Positions 61,236-64,000 of a stretch of DNA of 64,000 nt are shown one piece after another. The first letter of the stretch is position 1, and every line of letters starts with the position of its first letter. Source of the stretch: Streptomyces sp. CNQ-509 (GTDB lineage: Bacteria > Actinomycetota > Actinomycetes > Streptomycetales > Streptomycetaceae). The stretch lies in NCBI RefSeq assembly GCF_001011035.1, contig NZ_CP011492.1:6255447-6319446 (forward strand), given 5' to 3'. A program made the position numbers and the translations under genes. Under the pieces are notes generated by a model, which saw only the letters and a program-made list of their open reading frames with translations, was not told the origin of the DNA and did no database searches.

Positions 61236-62213
61236 GTGAAGAACTCCCATCCCGTACCGGACTACGTGGGCCGGATCCTCTCTTCCTCCGGCGTGCCCCA
61301 GGGCACCTGCTTCCAACTGGCGCCGGGATACCTGGTGACCGCCTGGCACGTCGTCCAGGGCACGCTGGCGCTCGGCGACGACGGGGTGCTGACGGTCGAC
61401 CGCTTACGCGACCCCGGTGCCGACCGGATCACGGCACGGGTCCTGGCCGAGGACCGGAAGACGGATCTGGCGCTGCTCGCGGCGGACGCCGCCTTCCCCG
61501 GGAGCGCGCGGCTGCTGCGCGCCTCCCGGTCCGTCGCGTACGCCGAACCCGTGACGGTGGTGGGCCACGCCCTGATGTACGAGACGGCCGGCACGCCGCC
61601 GGTCGTGTGGGTGGAGGCGCTCGGCGAGTGGCAGGGCGAGGTGCGCCGCACCGACGACGTCACCCTCGGACGCCTCCACTCTCGGGACGTGCTGCCCGGC
61701 ATGAGCGGCGCGCCGGTACGGCAGCGGAGCGACGACAGCGTGGTCGGTGTCGTCTCCGCCCGCTACAACACCGCCGACGGCTGGCTCGCCAACAGCGTGT
61801 GGGCGGGCCGCGCCGACGACGTGCGCGCCCTCTGCGCGGGCCGTGTCGAGCTCGACGGGAGCCGGTGGGCCGGCTTCCCCGCCGCTGCCGCCGCGGCCGG
61901 CGGCGGTGCCGCGGCGGCGGTGGCCGAGGACATGCTGCGCAAGCGCCGCGAAGGACCGGACATCGAGGTGCGTACGGAGGCTGCCCCCGCGCCCGGCCGC
62001 GAGCCCGGCGAGCCGGCGGCGTCCGCCGCGCCCGCCGCGCCCGCCGGAACCGGGACGGGGACGGGCGCCGCGGACGTGCCGGTGCCGGAGCCCCTGACCG
62101 GGCCCGCGCCCCTGCCGGGCGGATCCGGCGAGTCCGTGCCGGACGCCGTCGCCGAGGAGGTGTCGCAGGGCGCGCTGGAGCGTGTCACCCGCTGGATCCT
62201 GGACAACCTGTAG
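61236..62213 (+). CDS. Trypsin-like serine protease with Ala/Pro-rich C-terminal extension
   Basis: 325 residues from GTG 61236; ATG 61212, in frame, is an alternative. The cytoplasmic-type trypsin fold has catalytic His in LVTAWHVVQG (about 37), Asp in DRKTDLALLAAD (about 80) and Ser in LPGMSGAPVRQ (about 155). The C-terminal third (about 215-310) is low-complexity Ala/Pro/Gly, ending in an amphipathic helix (GALERVTRWILDNL). No signal peptide is present. Proteases of this kind are linked to NTPase-based conflict systems through 'trypsin-co-occurring' domains. Two small genes follow on the same strand, the second carrying such a domain. Confidence 0.85.
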   Translation: MKNSHPVPDYVGRILSSSGVPQGTCFQLAPGYLVTAWHVVQGTLALGDDGVLTVDRLRDPGADRITARVLAEDRKTDLALLAADAAFPGSARLLRASRSVAYAEPVTVVGHALMYETAGTPPVVWVEALGEWQGEVRRTDDVTLGRLHSRDVLPGMSGAPVRQRSDDSVVGVVSARYNTADGWLANSVWAGRADDVRALCAGRVELDGSRWAGFPAAAAAAGGGAAAAVAEDMLRKRREGPDIEVRTEAAPAPGREPGEPAASAAPAAPAGTGTGTGAADVPVPEPLTGPAPLPGGSGESVPDAVAEEVSQGALERVTRWILDNL

Positions 62214-62277
62214 GCCGCCGCTCACCCGGGCCCGAGCGGCGCGGGAACCGGCGGCCCGTCACCGGAAGGCACTCGAG

Positions 62278-62727
62278 GTGGACAAGAGCCCGCACGCCAG
62301 CGACTACGGCCGCTGGCTGATGAACGTCTCCCGACTCAACGGCGTCCCCCTGCCCCTGCCCGCCGTCCTCGACGACGGCACGCCGGACTCGATCAGGATC
62401 GAGCCCGGCGACGCCTACATACACCGCGAGACCGGGGTGATCCTGGCGTTCGTCCTCACCGACGACCAGGGCGCCCGCCACATGTTCGCGCTGGACCACG
62501 CCGACCGGAGCTTCGAGCCGCTACGGGACGCGATCCACGCCTTCCTCGACTCGCGGTTCCTGCGGAACCTCCGGAACGCCACCCCTCTCGGCAGGCTGGT
62601 CAACATCGCCGGAGCCGCCGTGCGGCACTACTGGCGGTGGGAGAAGGAACCGGCCGGGACCGGCTACTACCTCTACCCGCAGGGAAAGCTCCTGTTCCGC
62701 GGCACCTACAAGCTGGAAGAGGGGTGA
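62278..62727 (+). CDS. 149-residue protein of unknown function in the trypsin operon
   Basis: From GTG 62278 (GGAAGG ribosome site). The sequence starts SDYGRWLMNVSRLNGVPLPL and has a compact mixed alpha/beta pattern (YIHRETGVILAFVLTDDQGA, HMFALDHADRSFEPLRDAIH) and an aromatic/basic C-terminus (RHYWRWEKE, GYYLYPQGKLLFRG). No TM segment or signal. Its stop overlaps the next gene's start (GTGA), so the two are coupled. I do not recognise the family. Its position suggests a partner or substrate of the protease. Confidence 0.7.
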   Translation: MDKSPHASDYGRWLMNVSRLNGVPLPLPAVLDDGTPDSIRIEPGDAYIHRETGVILAFVLTDDQGARHMFALDHADRSFEPLRDAIHAFLDSRFLRNLRNATPLGRLVNIAGAAVRHYWRWEKEPAGTGYYLYPQGKLLFRGTYKLEEG

Positions 62728-63080
62728 ACAGGCCCGTGCACCCCCAGCAGGAAGCGCTGCCCACCGTCATCGACGGCCGGGACGTCTACATCGCCGTCCA
62801 CCGGCTCCCCGGCTCCGAACCCACCTCGTCGAACCTGCGCAGGGTCGCGGGACGGAAGGCGACCGAGGCGCTGGACCATGTCCAGAACACGATCCACGTC
62901 GTCGCCGAGCGGTTCAGCCGCACCGTCGGCGAACTGGCGGCGCAGACCACCGCGCCCGAGTCGGTCTCGATCGAGTTCGGCATCACGATCGCCAGCGAGG
63001 GCAACGTCGTCCTCTTCAGCGGGTCGGCCGAGGCGTCGGTCGCGGTCACCCTCACGTATCCGGTCCCGTACGGGCGCTGA
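62724..63080 (+). CDS. Trypco1-like (trypsin-co-occurring domain) protein
   Basis: 118 residues from GTG 62724. A short N-terminal strand region (VIDGRDVYIAVHR), a helical middle (ATEALDHVQNTIHVVAERFS) and a C-terminal beta hairpin with SVSIEFGITIASEGNVVLF and ASVAVTLTYP match the CU044_2847/Trypco1 family, in which PxSVxIEFGI is diagnostic. These domains are predicted adaptors coupling trypsin-like proteases to signalling NTPases or effectors. Here it is translationally coupled to the 149-residue gene and 0.5 kb from the protease gene, consistent with one module. Confidence 0.75.
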   Translation: MNRPVHPQQEALPTVIDGRDVYIAVHRLPGSEPTSSNLRRVAGRKATEALDHVQNTIHVVAERFSRTVGELAAQTTAPESVSIEFGITIASEGNVVLFSGSAEASVAVTLTYPVPYGR

Positions 63081-63143
63081 CGCGGCGGACAGTGCGTCAG
63101 GGGCCTCGCTCACGGCGACGGGTGCGCGGCGGTCCCGTCGCCG

Positions 63144-63806
63144 TCACCGGGCGGGCCCGAGGGCTACGGCCAGGGCGTCCTCCAGGGTCCGGGTGACGGG
63201 GACACCCTCCGCGCGGAGGGCGGTGCCGGAGTGCAGCCCGCTGGCGTAGAGCACGCAGCGGGTGCCGACGGCCGCCGCCGCGCGGGCGTCGTCGACGCTG
63301 TCGCCGACGAGCAGGACGGCGCCGGGCGGACGGTCCAGGGCGCGCAGGTGGGCCGCGAGGTGGTCGCGCTTGTGGCCCGCGTCCGCGCCCCGCTGGCCGT
63401 CGACGCGCACCAGGTGCGGGCCCAGCGCGAAGCGCTCGATCAACTCCGCGAGCACGTCGTGCGGATGCATGGACAGGACGGACTGCGTCAGCCCCGCCCG
63501 CGCCGCCGTGCGCAGTGCGGCGAGGGCGTCGGGGGCGAGGCCGATGCCGGGCCTGCGGCACAGGTAGGCGTCGTGGAAGGCGGCGTGCAGCGCGGCGCGG
63601 AGCGGCGCCGGGACGGTGCGGCCCAGCAGCCGGTCGTAGAAGGCGTCGATGGGCTGGGTGTGCAGCGCCCGGTAGCGCTCGGGCGTGACGGGCGGCAGCC
63701 CCTGGCGCGCGAACGCCTCGATGGTGGAGGCGATCAGGGCGTCCGCGTCGTCGAAGAGCGTGCCGTTCCAGTCCCACACGACGTGGGTGATCCCACCGGG
63801 CGTCAT
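63144..63806 (-). CDS. HAD-superfamily hydrolase, phosphatase type
   Basis: 220 residues from ATG 63806. HAD motif I is VVWDWNGTLFDDAD (about 9-22, nucleophile and acid/base Asp). A helical cap follows, then motif II (SVLSMHPHDV), a motif III lysine in GHKRDHLAAHL and motif IV GDSVDDARAAAAVG. It looks complete and probably dephosphorylates a small metabolite. Its start overlaps the stop of the upstream gene (ATGA), so the two are coupled. Confidence 0.88.
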   Translation of the reverse strand: MTPGGITHVVWDWNGTLFDDADALIASTIEAFARQGLPPVTPERYRALHTQPIDAFYDRLLGRTVPAPLRAALHAAFHDAYLCRRPGIGLAPDALAALRTAARAGLTQSVLSMHPHDVLAELIERFALGPHLVRVDGQRGADAGHKRDHLAAHLRALDRPPGAVLLVGDSVDDARAAAAVGTRCVLYASGLHSGTALRAEGVPVTRTLEDALAVALGPAR

Positions 63807-64000
63807 GTGCCGGTCCGCCAGGAGGCGAGGTAGTCCCGCTGGTGCGGGCCGAGTTCGTCCAGCGTGATCCCGTACGCGTCGAGCTGGCGGTAGTACGTGT
63901 CCCGGTCGCAGCCGTGCACCGCGAAGACCTCGGCGCCGAGGTCGCGCTGGATGGCCGCGGCCACGTCGTCCTTCGTCGACAGCGGATTGGAGGCGCACAG
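63803..64000 (-). CDS. Adenosylhomocysteinase-like protein, 3' part (partial)
   Basis: The gene runs off the right edge; the last 65 residues are visible. They read CASNPLSTKDDVAAAIQ, AEVFAVHGCDRDTYY and end YLASWRTGT. NPLST-x-DDVAAA is a hallmark of the N-terminal part of S-adenosylhomocysteine hydrolases, which normally continue for some 300 residues more. Here the protein stops about 50 residues later. It is therefore a short stand-alone version or a truncated gene; the part outside the window decides. It is coupled to the HAD gene. Confidence 0.55.
   Translation of the reverse strand: MCASNPLSTKDDVAAAIQRDLGAEVFAVHGCDRDTYYRQLDAYGITLDELGPHQRDYLASWRTGT

Noticed and set aside
1..64000. CRISPR array
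   Set aside because: No regularly spaced identical repeats with unique spacers were seen anywhere; the repeats found are short tandems or IS ends.

Overview
The window looks like chromosome from a Streptomyces or close relative. GC content is very high, third codon positions are almost all G or C, GTG starts are frequent, and many stop/start pairs overlap by four bases. The left 24 kb carries a run of actinomycete housekeeping genes: sepH, ferrochelatase, inositol monophosphatase, cutRS, DUF4193, DUF3093, dut, DUF3710, kdpDE, an OB-fold protein, DUF3159, two TrkA proteins and an RlmCD-like RNA methyltransferase.

Layout. (1) 1-24.4 kb is core chromosome with signs of local loss: a membrane-protein gene cut off at about 3.86 kb, and an in-frame chimera of an FtsX-like permease and an ABC ATPase that has no Walker A (14.0-15.9 kb). 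(2) 24.4-51 kb is accessory DNA. It holds an IS1380 remnant, a leaderless sialidase, an IS5 transposase, the 3' remnant of a HINT polymorphic-toxin gene followed by a gene with a second DUF3710 domain, an MmpS-like protein with a C11 tract, and a 2906-residue secreted RHS/YD-repeat protein. The RHS gene is followed by small membrane proteins that could be immunity factors. Next come a nonsense-mutated IS630 element with both inverted repeats, the 3' part of a tRNA-Lys gene (probable att scar), an IS3 element with a stop in orfA, a MarR regulator with an operator inside its neighbour's promoter, and two PP2C/SpoIIE phosphatase genes that form an inverted duplication (46.1-47.2 and 49.5-50.6 kb). 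(3) 51.9-55.3 kb has a KtrB/KtrA-type potassium uptake pair facing a CPA1 antiporter. (4) 55.6-59.6 kb has two divergent secreted cellulases (GH9-CBM3 and GH5), with a canonical CebR-type operator upstream of GH9 and a related palindrome upstream of GH5. (5) 59.7-64 kb has an alpha/beta-hydrolase-fold protein lacking the nucleophile serine, a three-gene trypsin-like protease operon ending in a Trypco1-like protein, and a HAD phosphatase coupled to an adenosylhomocysteinase-like fragment.

How the genes fit together. Potassium and ion homeostasis recurs (KdpDE, two TrkA proteins, KtrAB, CPA1), as does surface competition (RHS protein, HINT remnant, trypsin module). The cellulases fit a soil polymer degrader. 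The best candidates for undescribed biology are the DUF3710 protein behind the HINT remnant, the RHS tip with its two-TM partner, and the trypsin/149-residue/Trypco1 operon.
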